64,000 nucleotides of DNA from assembly GCF_006442965.1 (NCBI RefSeq), contig NZ_VFWX01000025.1, positions 1 to 64,000 of the forward strand, written 5' to 3'. The notes below the pieces were generated by a model. The model had not been told where the DNA came from. It was given only the letters and a program-made list of their open reading frames with translations, and did not search any database. Shown piece by piece: positions 25,633 to 34,379 of the stretch (positions are counted from its first letter, which is position 1; every line of letters starts with the position of its first letter). The position numbers and the translations under genes are program-made. The DNA is from Mesorhizobium sp. CU3. GTDB lineage: Bacteria; Pseudomonadota; Alphaproteobacteria; Rhizobiales; Rhizobiaceae.

Positions 25633-26154
25633 ATGACTGCATTTCGCGGTTCGACAGTTGGCCTGGCTGCCATCGCGCTGCTTTTGGCCATCGTCGCCCT
25701 GTGGGCCGGCAAGGCTGCGGCCGCGCCTGCGGATCTCCACAAGCTCTGCAGCCAGGTGAAGAACGACGACACGGTGCGCCCCTATCAGCACGCGCTCCAT
25801 GCCGGCACGGTCAAGGCGTTCAAAGAGCTGTTTCCCGACGCGAAGGGCATGCCGCAGGAAGCCGAGCTCGAGACGCAGGCCAATTACCGCTGCATGGACG
25901 GCAAGCTGCTCGCCTGCTTCGTCGGCGCCAATCTACCCTGCGCCAAGATGAACGCCGCGCGCGACAATCCCGGCGCCGACGAATTCTGCAAAACCAATGC
26001 GAACGCGGACTCCGTGCCGGCCTTCGCGACCGGCCACGACGCCGTCTATGCCTATAAATGCGAGGGCGGCAAGGCAGTGGTGAGCGGCACGAACTGGCTG
26101 CTCGACAAGCGCGGCTTTGCGACGAAGCTTTGGGTGGAGGTGCCGAAGCGCTGA
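25633..26154 (+). CDS. Secreted cysteine-containing protein of unknown function
   Basis: 173 residues; signal peptide MTAFRGSTVGLAAIALLLAI with cleavage near AAA-AP, behind a perfect AGGAGG. The mature part has six cysteines (KLCSQ, YRCMDGKLLACF, LPCAKM, EFCKTN, YKCEGG), probably disulphide bonded in the periplasm. I recognise no named domain. Confidence 0.72.
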   Translation: MTAFRGSTVGLAAIALLLAIVALWAGKAAAAPADLHKLCSQVKNDDTVRPYQHALHAGTVKAFKELFPDAKGMPQEAELETQANYRCMDGKLLACFVGANLPCAKMNAARDNPGADEFCKTNANADSVPAFATGHDAVYAYKCEGGKAVVSGTNWLLDKRGFATKLWVEVPKR

Positions 26155-26178
26155 GGCCGGTCTGGGGCGATGTTTCCC

Positions 26179-26505
26179 TCAGCGCGCCAGGGAGAGCTTG
26201 AGGCGCGGCGCGAAGAAGCAGCGCAGATAGGGCTGGTTGGTTATGACGTAATGGCTCTCGCAGATATGGTACCGGCCGTCCGGCGATTCCTGCACGCGGT
26301 CCGGCGGGATGTGGAAGCCGTCGGGCAGGTAGACATAGCCGCCGTCTGCCCTGGCCTGCACCGAGGATTGCGGTATGGGACGGCAATCCGTGCCGCCGCA
26401 GCATTTGAAGTTGGTGACCGGGTCGACCTTGTTTTCGTACCAGTCATGGGCATGGGCGCCTGTCGCGGCGGCAAGGCAAATGGCTGTGACGACGACCCTT
26501 CGCAT
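26179..26505 (-). CDS. Small secreted Cys-rich protein
   Basis: 108 residues; signal peptide MRRVVVTAICLAAATGAHA cleaved before HDWYENKVDP. FKCCGGTDCRPIP gives a tight cysteine cluster, and HICESHYV and RCFFAP supply two more. The pattern suggests a disulphide-stabilised periplasmic protein, and a His-Asp N-terminus could bind metal. Convergent with the preceding secreted protein gene and upstream of a metal ATPase, but no direct link is visible. Confidence 0.7.
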   Translation of the reverse strand: MRRVVVTAICLAAATGAHAHDWYENKVDPVTNFKCCGGTDCRPIPQSSVQARADGGYVYLPDGFHIPPDRVQESPDGRYHICESHYVITNQPYLRCFFAPRLKLSLAR

Positions 26506-26607
26506 GGCATCCCTCGACCGAGGCGCTGCTCATTCAAGCGTCATGTATATGAGCGTTCCGCCGGAAACGCCATCAGTCAGAAGGGTGCCGGCGGGCGACG
26601 CCCGGCC

Positions 26608-28842
26608 TCATTCCCCGACTCCCCGCGGCCGCCAGGCCAGCAAGCGCATGGCGTTGGCGGTGACCAGCACCGTCGCGCCGGTGTCGGCCAGGATCGCCGG
26701 CCACAGGCCGGTGACGCCGACAAGCGTGGTGACCAGGAACACAGCCTTCAGCCCGAGCGCAACGGTGATGTTCTGGCGGATGTTGCCCAGCGCGCGGCGC
26801 GACAGTTCGATCATCGCTGCGAGGTCGCCGACGCGGCCGTGCAGCACCGCCGCATCGGCAGTCTCCAGCGCGACGTCGGTGCCGCCGCCCATGGCGATGC
26901 CGACATCCGCAGCGGCCAGCGCCGGCGCGTCGTTGATGCCGTCGCCGACCTTGGCGACCTTTTTGCCTGAGGACTGCAGGTCGCGCACGATGCGCTGCTT
27001 GTCCTGCGGCAACATCTCGGCATGCACGGCAAGTCCGAGGTCGCCAGCGATCGCGGCTGCCGTGCGCCTGTTGTCGCCGGTCAGCATCACCGGCTCCACA
27101 CCGGCCGCGCGCAGCGCCGCCAGCCCGGCTTTTGCATCGGCGCGCGGTTCGTCGCGCATGGCGATGATGCCGGCCGGCACGCCGGCGGCAATCAGCACCG
27201 CGACCGATTTGCCCGCATCGTTGAAGGCGGCGATCTGCGCCAGCATATCGGCAGGAAGAGCGACGCGCTCGCCGGCGGCCGCCGGCGACCCGAGGAAGAT
27301 CTCCTTGCCGCCGACCTTGCCGGAAACGCCTTTGCCGCCGAGCGCGAAAGCTTCGGACGCCGGAGGCACAGGGACCTTGTCCGCCTTGGCGCGGTCGAGG
27401 ATCGCCAGCGCCAGCGGATGGCTGGAGCCCGTCTCCAGCGCCGCCGCCATCGACAGCGTATTGGACTCGCTACGCCCAAACGCGACGATGTCGGTGACCT
27501 TCGGCCTGCCCTCGGTCAGCGTGCCGGTCTTGTCCAGCGCCATCGCATCGATCGAGCCCAGCGCTTCGAGAATTGCGCCGCCCTTGATCAACAGGCCGCG
27601 CCGCGCGCCGGCCGACAAGGCCGCCGCGATCGCCGCCGGCGTCGAGATGACCAACGCGCAAGGGCACCCGATCAACAGGATGGCGAGGCCTTTGTAGATC
27701 CATTCGCTCCAACTCGCGCTCATGACCAGCGGCGGCAGCACCGCGACCAGTGCGCCAAGCACCAGCACGGCCGGCGTGTAGATTTTCGAGAAACGGTCGA
27801 TGAAGCGCTCGGTCGGCGCCTTGCTCTCCTGCGCCTCCTCGACCAGTTTTACGACACGCGCGATGGTGTTGTCGGCCGCGGCCGCCGTGACCTTCACGCG
27901 CAGGACCGCATCGGCGTTGATGGTGCCGGCGAAGACGGCATCGCCGGCCTTCTTGCGCACAGGCACGCTTTCGCCGGTGACCGGCGCCTCGTCGATAGCG
28001 CTGTCGCCCTCGACGATCAGGCCGTCCGCGGCGATCCGGTCGCCGGGGCGAATGAGAATGACCGCGCCGACGGACAGGTTTTCGGCGGGCACCTCCTCGA
28101 CCGCGCCGTTGCGCTCGACCAGGGCGATCTTCGGGACGAGGCCTGCCAGGCTTTGGATGCTGGCGCGGGCGCGGCGCGCGGCGACGCCTTCCAGCAACTC
28201 GCCGACGAGGAACAGGAAGACGACGGCGGCCGCTTCTTCCGCCGCGCCGATGATGACGGCGCCGACGGCGGCGATGGTCATCAGCGTCTCGATCGAGAAC
28301 GGCGTGCCGGCACGGGCAGCGGCGAAGGCGCGGTTGGCGATCGGCAAAAGGCCGATCGCAAGGGCTGCCAGAAACGCCCACCATTCGACCGGCGGATAGA
28401 GCCGGCCGACGCCGTAGGCCAGCCCAAGCGCCAGGCCGCAGCCGATGGTGAGCACGCCCTTTTTGCTTTGCCACCAGGCGCCCTGCCCGTCGCCCGCGGT
28501 TTCCGCATGGGCGTGGCCGCCGGCCGAGCCGTGGTCGGACGCATGGTCGTGGTCATGATCGTGCCCGTGATCATGGTTGTGGTAATGTGGCCGCGATTGG
28601 GTATCGACTCCGGCCTTCCCCTTATCCGCCGGAAAGACGCCGTAGCCGAGCTTGCTCAGTTGCGCCTTGATGGCGGGCAGCAGGGCTGCGTCTTCCGCGT
28701 GACCAATCCGCATCATGCCGGCGGTGGCCGAGACGGACACGTGCTCCACGCCCGGCAGGCGGCTCACCGCCGTCTCGACCTTGGCCGCGCAAGCGGCGCA
28801 GTCCATGCCGGTGACGCGATAGCGGGTCTCTTGGACGCCCAT
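26608..28842 (-). CDS. P1B-type heavy-metal ATPase (Zn/Cd/Pb class)
   Basis: 744 residues. The N-terminal heavy-metal-associated domain has GMDCAAC. A His-rich linker follows (about residues 88-118, HDHGHDHDHDHASDHG), then membrane helices, the translocation motif GCPCALVIS and the phosphorylation site DKTGTL. The nucleotide-binding and hinge motifs are TGSSHPLA and VGDGINDAPAL. CPC together with the His-rich loop and an adjacent MerR regulator with three cysteines points to the ZntA/CadA export class, probably Zn2+, Cd2+ or Pb2+. The start is the ATG at 28842 behind AAGGAG. Divergent MerR gene and shared promoter region. Confidence 0.92.
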   Translation of the reverse strand: MGVQETRYRVTGMDCAACAAKVETAVSRLPGVEHVSVSATAGMMRIGHAEDAALLPAIKAQLSKLGYGVFPADKGKAGVDTQSRPHYHNHDHGHDHDHDHASDHGSAGGHAHAETAGDGQGAWWQSKKGVLTIGCGLALGLAYGVGRLYPPVEWWAFLAALAIGLLPIANRAFAAARAGTPFSIETLMTIAAVGAVIIGAAEEAAAVVFLFLVGELLEGVAARRARASIQSLAGLVPKIALVERNGAVEEVPAENLSVGAVILIRPGDRIAADGLIVEGDSAIDEAPVTGESVPVRKKAGDAVFAGTINADAVLRVKVTAAAADNTIARVVKLVEEAQESKAPTERFIDRFSKIYTPAVLVLGALVAVLPPLVMSASWSEWIYKGLAILLIGCPCALVISTPAAIAAALSAGARRGLLIKGGAILEALGSIDAMALDKTGTLTEGRPKVTDIVAFGRSESNTLSMAAALETGSSHPLALAILDRAKADKVPVPPASEAFALGGKGVSGKVGGKEIFLGSPAAAGERVALPADMLAQIAAFNDAGKSVAVLIAAGVPAGIIAMRDEPRADAKAGLAALRAAGVEPVMLTGDNRRTAAAIAGDLGLAVHAEMLPQDKQRIVRDLQSSGKKVAKVGDGINDAPALAAADVGIAMGGGTDVALETADAAVLHGRVGDLAAMIELSRRALGNIRQNITVALGLKAVFLVTTLVGVTGLWPAILADTGATVLVTANAMRLLAWRPRGVGE

Positions 28843-28874
28843 GATTTTCAAGCTCCTTGCTTTGCTTGAAACCG

Positions 28875-28905
28875 GTGCTACATCCTCTAGCGACTAGAGG
28901 AGCAA
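28875..28905 (-). promoter_or_regulatory. MerR-type promoter and operator for the metal ATPase
   Basis: On the minus strand, TTGCTC (-35) and TAGCAC (-10) are separated by 19 bases, the overlong spacer that MerR-family activators correct by bending DNA. The dyad CCTCTAG-CGA-CTAGAGG at 28884-28900 lies between them. The ATPase start is 33 bases downstream and the divergent MerR gene begins at 28913. Confidence 0.8.
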
Positions 28906-28912
28906 GAGAAAA

Positions 28913-29347
28913 ATGACCAAAGTCGATTTCGCCATCGGCGAGGCCGCCAGGCAAAGCGGCGTCAAGGTGCCGACCATCCGTTACTACGAGCAGATCGGCC
29001 TGTTGCCGGCCGCCTCGCGCACCGAGGGCAATCGCCGGCTCTACGATCGCCGCGACCTCGACCGCCTCGCCTTCATCCGCCATGCGCGCGAGCTCGGCTT
29101 CGAGGTCGAGGCCATCCGCACGCTGCTGACGCTTCAGGACAATCCGGACCAGTCCTGCGCCGCCGCCGACGCCATCGCCAAGGCCAGGCTCGCGGAAGTC
29201 GAGAGGCGCATCGCCAGCCTGAACGCGCTGCGCGAGGAACTCAAGCGCATGGTCAAGCAATGCGCCAGCGGCAAGATCGGCGACTGCCGCGTCATCGAGA
29301 CGTTGGCCGACACGACCCATGCGCATGGCCGGTTGGCCGAGGCATAG
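28913..29347 (+). CDS. MerR-family metal-responsive regulator (CadR/ZntR/PbrR type)
   Basis: 144 residues. N-terminal winged helix (FAIGEAARQSGVKVPTIRYYE) and DNA contacts GNRRLYDRRDLDRLAFI, then the long dimerisation helix. Metal-site cysteines are present in DQSCAAAD and in the C-terminal QCASGKIGDC, as in the Zn/Cd/Pb branch. It is divergent from the P1B ATPase over a MerR-type promoter, so it most likely activates that gene when metal is bound. Confidence 0.9.
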   Translation: MTKVDFAIGEAARQSGVKVPTIRYYEQIGLLPAASRTEGNRRLYDRRDLDRLAFIRHARELGFEVEAIRTLLTLQDNPDQSCAAADAIAKARLAEVERRIASLNALREELKRMVKQCASGKIGDCRVIETLADTTHAHGRLAEA

Positions 29348-29452
29348 CCTCGCGCCGTCACCCGCGGGTCAGGCAGTGGCAATATCACCGCCGCACCAAA
29401 GCTGCCGGGAGCGGCTCCGACCGTCGGGGCAGCGCTCAACGCCCCGGTATCG

Positions 29453-29629
29453 TCACGAGCCGGCGCCGTTCACGCTGGTCGCGATGTTTTTGAACTTGCT
29501 GTTCAGCGCGGTGCCCAACGCTCCCGCGCCCACCAAGATGGCCAGCGCAATGAGCGCCGCGATCAGTCCGTATTCAATTGCCGTTGCACCCGACTCGTCG
29601 ACACAAAATCGCTTTATCAGAGACTGCAT
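29453..29629 (-). CDS. Flp-family type IVb pilin
   Basis: 58 residues. A short basic leader ending in DESG is followed by ATAIEYGLIAALIALAIL, the classic Flp pilin helix with the conserved Glu5. Prepilin peptidase would cleave after the Gly. The ATG 29629 follows GGGGTTCAAG; an ATG 12 bases earlier would add three residues. No tad/cpa assembly genes are in the window, so this is a solitary pilin copy. Confidence 0.88.
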   Translation of the reverse strand: MQSLIKRFCVDESGATAIEYGLIAALIALAILVGAGALGTALNSKFKNIATSVNGAGS

Positions 29630-29883
29630 CTTGAACCCCATTCGAACAGGAAATCGCAAAGCCCTATCGCGCCCAAGTTGTTTTTTGGTTAACGGTACAC
29701 GTGAAAATAGCTTGAAGTTGCAGCCAACCTTCTCCGCCCGCGCTCTCCAATCGGCCCGATCCGGCAAGTGGCTGCATAAGCCCGATTTATCGTGACCCCC
29801 AGTTTTTGAAGAGGTTACACGGTCATGTGCCGTCTGTAGCTTCGGCACCGCTCGTTCAACAATAGTACGGATTTGGTGGTTTG

Positions 29884-32322
29884 ATGCAGACACATGCGCG
29901 GGTGGTGGTGGTTGGCGGGGGATGTGTCGGCGCGGGTATACTTTATGGGCTGGCGAAGCGCGGCTGGACCGATGTGGCGCTGCTCGAACGCACCCAATTA
30001 ACCGCCGGCTCGACCTGGCATGCGGCCGGCCTGATCCCTTCCTATGCCCGCAATATCAATGTCGGGCGAATGATCAACAAGACGATCGAAATCTATGAGG
30101 GGCTGGAGGCCGAAACCGGACAGCCGGTCGGCTGGCACAAATGCGGGCAGCTGCGCATCGCCAATTCCAGGGACCGGCTCGACGAATACAAAAGCTACAT
30201 GAGCGTCGCCGCGGTGCAAGGCATGCGGGCGCAGCTTTTGACGCCGGACGAGGCGCGAAAACTCTGGCCGCTGCTCGAGAACAGGGAGATGCTCGGCGCG
30301 CTCTATCATCCCGACGACGGCCATATCGCGCCGGCCGACGTGACGCATGCCATGGCCAAGGGCGCGCGCGACCTGGGTGCGAAAATCTATCTCAACACCG
30401 AGGTCACCGGCTTCAAGCGGACGCCAGGCGGCGAATGGCTGGTGCAGACGAACCAGGGCGACATCACCTGCGAGCACCTTGTCTGCGCGACCGGCAATTA
30501 CGCGCGCCAGACCGGCGCGATGCTCGGCCTGGATATCCCGGCGATCCCGATCCTGCATCAGTACTGGATCACCGAGGCGGTGCCGGAGGTGATCGAGCGC
30601 AAGCGCGCCGGGCGGCCCGAAATGCCGATCCTGCGCGACGAGGGTTTCGAGGGCTATCTGCGCGAGGAAGGCGACGGCTTCATGTTCGGGCCCTACGAGC
30701 GCACCGAACACCTGAAACTGTTCGCCGAGGACGGCGTGCCCGCCTGGTTCGGCGCCGATCTGCTGGAAGAGGATTTCGATGCCGTGGCCTGGAACTGGGA
30801 ACAGGCGCTGCAGCTGGTGCCTGCGCTTGGGCGCGTGGGCATCAAGGCCAATGTGCGCGGACCCTTCCAGATGACGGCGGACGAGTTGCCATTGATGGGA
30901 CCGGCCTGGGGCTTGCCTAACGCATGGCTCGCCGAAGGCGTGCCGGGCGGCATCCTGTGGGGTGGGACAATAGGTTATTATCTGTCGGAGCGGATCGTGG
31001 AGGGCGCCAACAGCATCGACGTCTCCGACCTCGATCCGCGCCGCTTCGGCGACTACGCCAACAAGGAATGGACGCGCGAAAAAGTGCGCGAGGCCTGGGG
31101 CACGCATGCGGAGCAGAAATATCCGGGACAGGACATGCCCGCCGCGCGGCCGCAGAAGACCGCCCCGTCATACGACAGGCTGACGGAGCTGGGTGCGGTC
31201 TGGGGCGTGCTCAATGGCTGGGAGATGCCGAACTGGTTCGCGCGCGACGGGGTCGAGGCCAAGGATCAGTATAGCTGGCGCTGGACACCCAAAGGCAACC
31301 TCGTCGGCGAGGAAGTGCTGGCGGTGCGCAACGCCGTCGGCCTGGTCGAGATGACGCCGATGACCAAATTCGAAGTGTCGGGACCGGGCGCGGCTCTATG
31401 GCTGGATGGGATCGTCGCCAACCGGCTCCCGGCGGTCGGCAAGGCGGTCCTGGCGCATCACCTGACGGCGGCCGGCGGCGTGCAGGCGGAGTACATGGTG
31501 GCGCGGCTCGGCGAGGACAGTTTTTACCTGATCTCGACGCCTCGCGCCGAGCGCTGGAACTTCGACGATCTTTCCAGGCTGTTACCCGCCGACGGCAGCG
31601 TGAGCCTGAAGAACGCCACCAACGATCGCGGCTGCTTCACCATCGTCGGCCCGAAAGCGCGAGACGTGCTCCAGCCGTTGACCGAGATCGACCTTTCCAA
31701 CGAGGCCTTCCCCTGGTTCGGCGTGAAGACCGGCAGCGTGGCTCTCGCCAGCGACGTGCGGCTGCTGCGCGTCAACTATGAGGGTGAGCTCGGCTGGGAA
31801 CTTTACCATCCCCTCGCCTATCAGCGCCAGTTGCTGGATGCGATCCTGAAAGAAGGCGAGAAGCACGGCATGCGGCTGGTTGGGCTGCATGCGCTTGAGT
31901 CGCTGCGGCTCGAGAAATCCTACCGCGCCATGTATCGCGACATGAACCCGGAACTGAACGCACTTGAGAGCGGGCTGGAGCGTTTTGTCCGGCTCGACAA
32001 GGGCGAGTTCGTCGGGCGCGGCGCGGTGTTGAAATACAAGGAACGCAACGACCAGCGCCGTTCGGTGACGCTGAAAATCGAGACCGACGGCGCAAGCACT
32101 CTTGCCAATGAGGGGCTGTATGTCGACGGCTCGCTGGTTGGGCGCATCACCTCCGGCGGCTATGGTTACGCACTCGGCCATGACATCGCGTTGGCGCTGC
32201 TGCCGGAGCGGTTCGCCAAGCCCGGCACCAAGCTCGATGTCGCGATCCTCGGCGACTGGAAGGTCGCTGAGATCATTGCGGATTCGCCTTACGATCCGAC
32301 CTCGGCCAGGGTTCGGATGTAG
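29884..32322 (+). CDS. Sarcosine/dimethylglycine dehydrogenase-like FAD + GcvT protein
   Basis: 812 residues with two halves. The N-terminal FAD-dependent oxidoreductase (about 1-400) has GGGCVGAGILYGLA and STWHAAGL, whose His is the covalent FAD site in this family. The C-terminal half (about 430-800) is a GcvT aminomethyltransferase fold with FAO_M linker (EMTPMTKFEVSGPGA, YEGELGWELYHP, SLRLEKSYRA). Such enzymes oxidatively demethylate N-methyl amino acids (sarcosine, dimethylglycine, N-methylproline types) and pass the one-carbon unit to tetrahydrofolate. ATG 29884 is used. The following enolase-superfamily gene starts 5 bases after the stop, so they form an operon. Confidence 0.88.
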   Translation: MQTHARVVVVGGGCVGAGILYGLAKRGWTDVALLERTQLTAGSTWHAAGLIPSYARNINVGRMINKTIEIYEGLEAETGQPVGWHKCGQLRIANSRDRLDEYKSYMSVAAVQGMRAQLLTPDEARKLWPLLENREMLGALYHPDDGHIAPADVTHAMAKGARDLGAKIYLNTEVTGFKRTPGGEWLVQTNQGDITCEHLVCATGNYARQTGAMLGLDIPAIPILHQYWITEAVPEVIERKRAGRPEMPILRDEGFEGYLREEGDGFMFGPYERTEHLKLFAEDGVPAWFGADLLEEDFDAVAWNWEQALQLVPALGRVGIKANVRGPFQMTADELPLMGPAWGLPNAWLAEGVPGGILWGGTIGYYLSERIVEGANSIDVSDLDPRRFGDYANKEWTREKVREAWGTHAEQKYPGQDMPAARPQKTAPSYDRLTELGAVWGVLNGWEMPNWFARDGVEAKDQYSWRWTPKGNLVGEEVLAVRNAVGLVEMTPMTKFEVSGPGAALWLDGIVANRLPAVGKAVLAHHLTAAGGVQAEYMVARLGEDSFYLISTPRAERWNFDDLSRLLPADGSVSLKNATNDRGCFTIVGPKARDVLQPLTEIDLSNEAFPWFGVKTGSVALASDVRLLRVNYEGELGWELYHPLAYQRQLLDAILKEGEKHGMRLVGLHALESLRLEKSYRAMYRDMNPELNALESGLERFVRLDKGEFVGRGAVLKYKERNDQRRSVTLKIETDGASTLANEGLYVDGSLVGRITSGGYGYALGHDIALALLPERFAKPGTKLDVAILGDWKVAEIIADSPYDPTSARVRM

Positions 32323-32327
32323 CCGCC

Positions 32328-33437
32328 ATGCGCATCGATCGGATCAACGTCTATTCGGCGCAATTGCCGGTCAAAAATGGCGTCTACCGCATGGCCAGCG
32401 CCGATGTCACGGCGCTGGATTCGACGCTGGTCGAGATCGTCACGGATGACGGCCTTGCCGGCTGGGGCGAGACCTGCCCGATCGGCCCGGTCTACCAGCC
32501 GCATCATGCGCTCGGCGCGCGTGCCGCGATCGCCGAAATCGCGCCGGGGCTGATCGGCGCGGAGATAGCTTCGATCCGGCTGCTGGCCAAGCGCATGGAC
32601 GAGCGGTTGAACGGGCACGGCTACGCCAAAGCCGCCTTCGACATGGCCTTTCTCGACCTGCTTGGACAGAAGCTCGGCGTTCCCGTTTCGACGCTGCTCG
32701 GCGGCGCGCTGACCGACCGGGTGCCGGCCTATTATTCGCTGATCGTCGGGCCGCCCGACGAGACGGCGAAGATCGCTGCCGACAAGGTGAAGGCGGGATA
32801 TCCGCGCCTGCAGGTGAAGATCGGCGGGCGCAACCTCGAAGAGGACGTCGCCGTCGTCCACAAGGTCTGGGAAGCGGTCGGCTACAAAGCGCGGATCGCG
32901 GTCGACGGCAACCGGGGACTGACGGTGGCCTCCGCGATCCATCTCGACCGGCTCTGCCAGGCGATCCCCTTCGTCTTCGAGCAGCCCTGCAACACAATGG
33001 ACGAGATCGCGACGCTGAAAGGCCGCGTCACGCATCCGGTCTATCTCGACGAAAGCACTGAGGACCAGAACGCCGTGCTGCGCGCCATCTCGCTCGGCAT
33101 CGCCGACGGTTTCGGCTTCAAGGTGACGCGTCTCGGCGGGCTGACCAAGATGACGACGGTGCGCGACCTCTGCGCCATCCGCTCGCTGCCGCATAGCTGC
33201 GATGACGCCTGGGGCGGCGACATCATCGCGGCGGCCTGCGTGCACCTCGCGGCCACCGTCGAGCCGCGCCGCATGGAAGGCGCCTGGATCGCGCAGGAAT
33301 ACATCAAGGGGTATTTCGACGCGAAGCACCCGGTCGTCATCAAGCAAGGTCACATCGCCGTGCCGCAGCGGCCGGGGCTGGGCGTGAAGCCGGAGCCTGG
33401 GATGTTCGGCAAGCCGGTGGCGATTTACGGGCCGTAG
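32328..33437 (+). CDS. Mandelate racemase/muconate lactonizing enzyme family protein
   Basis: 369 residues of the enolase superfamily. N-terminal capping domain (about 1-125); barrel with RLQVKIGG (catalytic Lys side), metal ligands in AVDGNRG, VFEQPC and YLDEST, and the second Lys in GFGFKVTRLGG. CDDAWGGDIIAAA follows. The pattern is closest to the cis-3-hydroxyproline dehydratase / hydroxyproline-betaine epimerase group as I remember it. Coupling to a demethylating GcvT-type dehydrogenase fits catabolism of N-methylated proline compounds. Family certain; substrate inferred. Confidence 0.83.
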   Translation: MRIDRINVYSAQLPVKNGVYRMASADVTALDSTLVEIVTDDGLAGWGETCPIGPVYQPHHALGARAAIAEIAPGLIGAEIASIRLLAKRMDERLNGHGYAKAAFDMAFLDLLGQKLGVPVSTLLGGALTDRVPAYYSLIVGPPDETAKIAADKVKAGYPRLQVKIGGRNLEEDVAVVHKVWEAVGYKARIAVDGNRGLTVASAIHLDRLCQAIPFVFEQPCNTMDEIATLKGRVTHPVYLDESTEDQNAVLRAISLGIADGFGFKVTRLGGLTKMTTVRDLCAIRSLPHSCDDAWGGDIIAAACVHLAATVEPRRMEGAWIAQEYIKGYFDAKHPVVIKQGHIAVPQRPGLGVKPEPGMFGKPVAIYGP

Positions 33438-33516
33438 GCCTGATCGATCACTTCGCGAACGACGCGGATCGTTCCGCCCTGTCCTGCGTTCTTCCGGCAT
33501 GCAAGGAGGAACGGCG

Positions 33517-33840
33517 ATGGACGACGATCGGATGGAGAAGATCAAGCAACGTGCCTATGAGATCTTTCAGCGCGAGGGCGGTATCCTCGGCAATCACGAC
33601 AGGCACTGGCATCAGGCCGAAATGGAGATCGACCGCGAGGCGGCTCTGCCGCTGACGGCAGGTGACGTGCTGCCCGAAACCGGCGAGATCGACAGCGCGG
33701 ATGTGCTGACGGTCGAGGCGCTCGCCATGCGCACCGGCATTTCCGGCGACGAGGCGCAAGAACTGCTCGACCGGCTGGGCAATGATCGCGTGGCGATCGA
33801 GCAAGCCGCGAGAAGCTTGAAGGTGAAGCGGCGGAGCTGA
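33517..33840 (+). CDS. DUF2934 domain protein
   Basis: 107 residues. The first 40 (MEKIKQRAYEIFQREGGILGNHDRHWHQAE) fit DUF2934, a short helical domain with a conserved H-W pair. The C-terminal half is a second helical region (LTVEALAMRTGISGDEAQEL) resembling a small DUF3606-like or helix-turn-helix fold. AAGGAGGA lies 6 bases before the ATG. Function unknown. Confidence 0.75.
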   Translation: MDDDRMEKIKQRAYEIFQREGGILGNHDRHWHQAEMEIDREAALPLTAGDVLPETGEIDSADVLTVEALAMRTGISGDEAQELLDRLGNDRVAIEQAARSLKVKRRS

Positions 33841-33846
33841 CCCGCC

Positions 33847-34233
33847 CTACCTGCGCCCCACCGTCAAAACGACAGGCATCCCCCAGGGCACATCCCGTGG
33901 CGCCTGCAGCAGCGAGACCTTGCCGTCCGCGACCTGGGCTTCCCACCTCGTGTAGTGCTTCAGCCTGTAGCTGCCGGAGCGCACGCTGAGACCGGCGACG
34001 GGGCCGCCATCAAGGTTGAGCGCCGTCTTGATGTCGAGCCCGGCGCCGAGCAGGAAGGTCGCCAGCCGGTCGAGCGAGAAGAAGGCATCCTTGCTCGAGC
34101 CGACGACGATGCGGCCCTGGCGATCCTCGGCGATGAAGGTGGGGGTGTGACCGGCGCCGTCGCCCTTGGCGGCGGTACCGCTATGCAGATAGATGGCCAA
34201 CTCATCCAGGTGTATCGCCAGATGCACCCTCAT
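33847..34233 (-). pseudogene. Truncated NAGPA (phosphodiester glycosidase/DUF2233) domain gene
   Basis: The last 100 residues match the C-terminal half of the NAGPA domain: TPTFIAEDRQGRIVVG, a Leu-rich helix, the hallmark LNLDGGPVAGLSV and the ending WGMPVVLTVGRR. Full-length relatives are about twice as long and secreted. Here the frame begins with about 30 unrelated residues and no signal peptide, so the N-terminal half is missing. Upstream sequence turns AT-richer within 150 bases, consistent with a deletion or insertion junction. It may still be translated; calling it broken is inference. Confidence 0.55.
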
Positions 34234-34379
34234 GCTTGTGACGGAACGGACCGCGCTTTACTGAACGGCTTCGCCCAGTTTTCAGGACTTTCTTTGTATC
34301 TTCAATTTTTCCGATTTTTCTAAGACGATCTCCACTGGATTGGAGGACTTTCGGTCAATTGTAAAAATCGGAGGAAGAA

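Noticed and set aside
27022..28869. 615-codon plus-strand frame opposite the metal ATPase
   Set aside because: Composition (Arg, Gly, Asp, His) is typical of antisense frames; the minus-strand P-type ATPase motifs are unambiguous.
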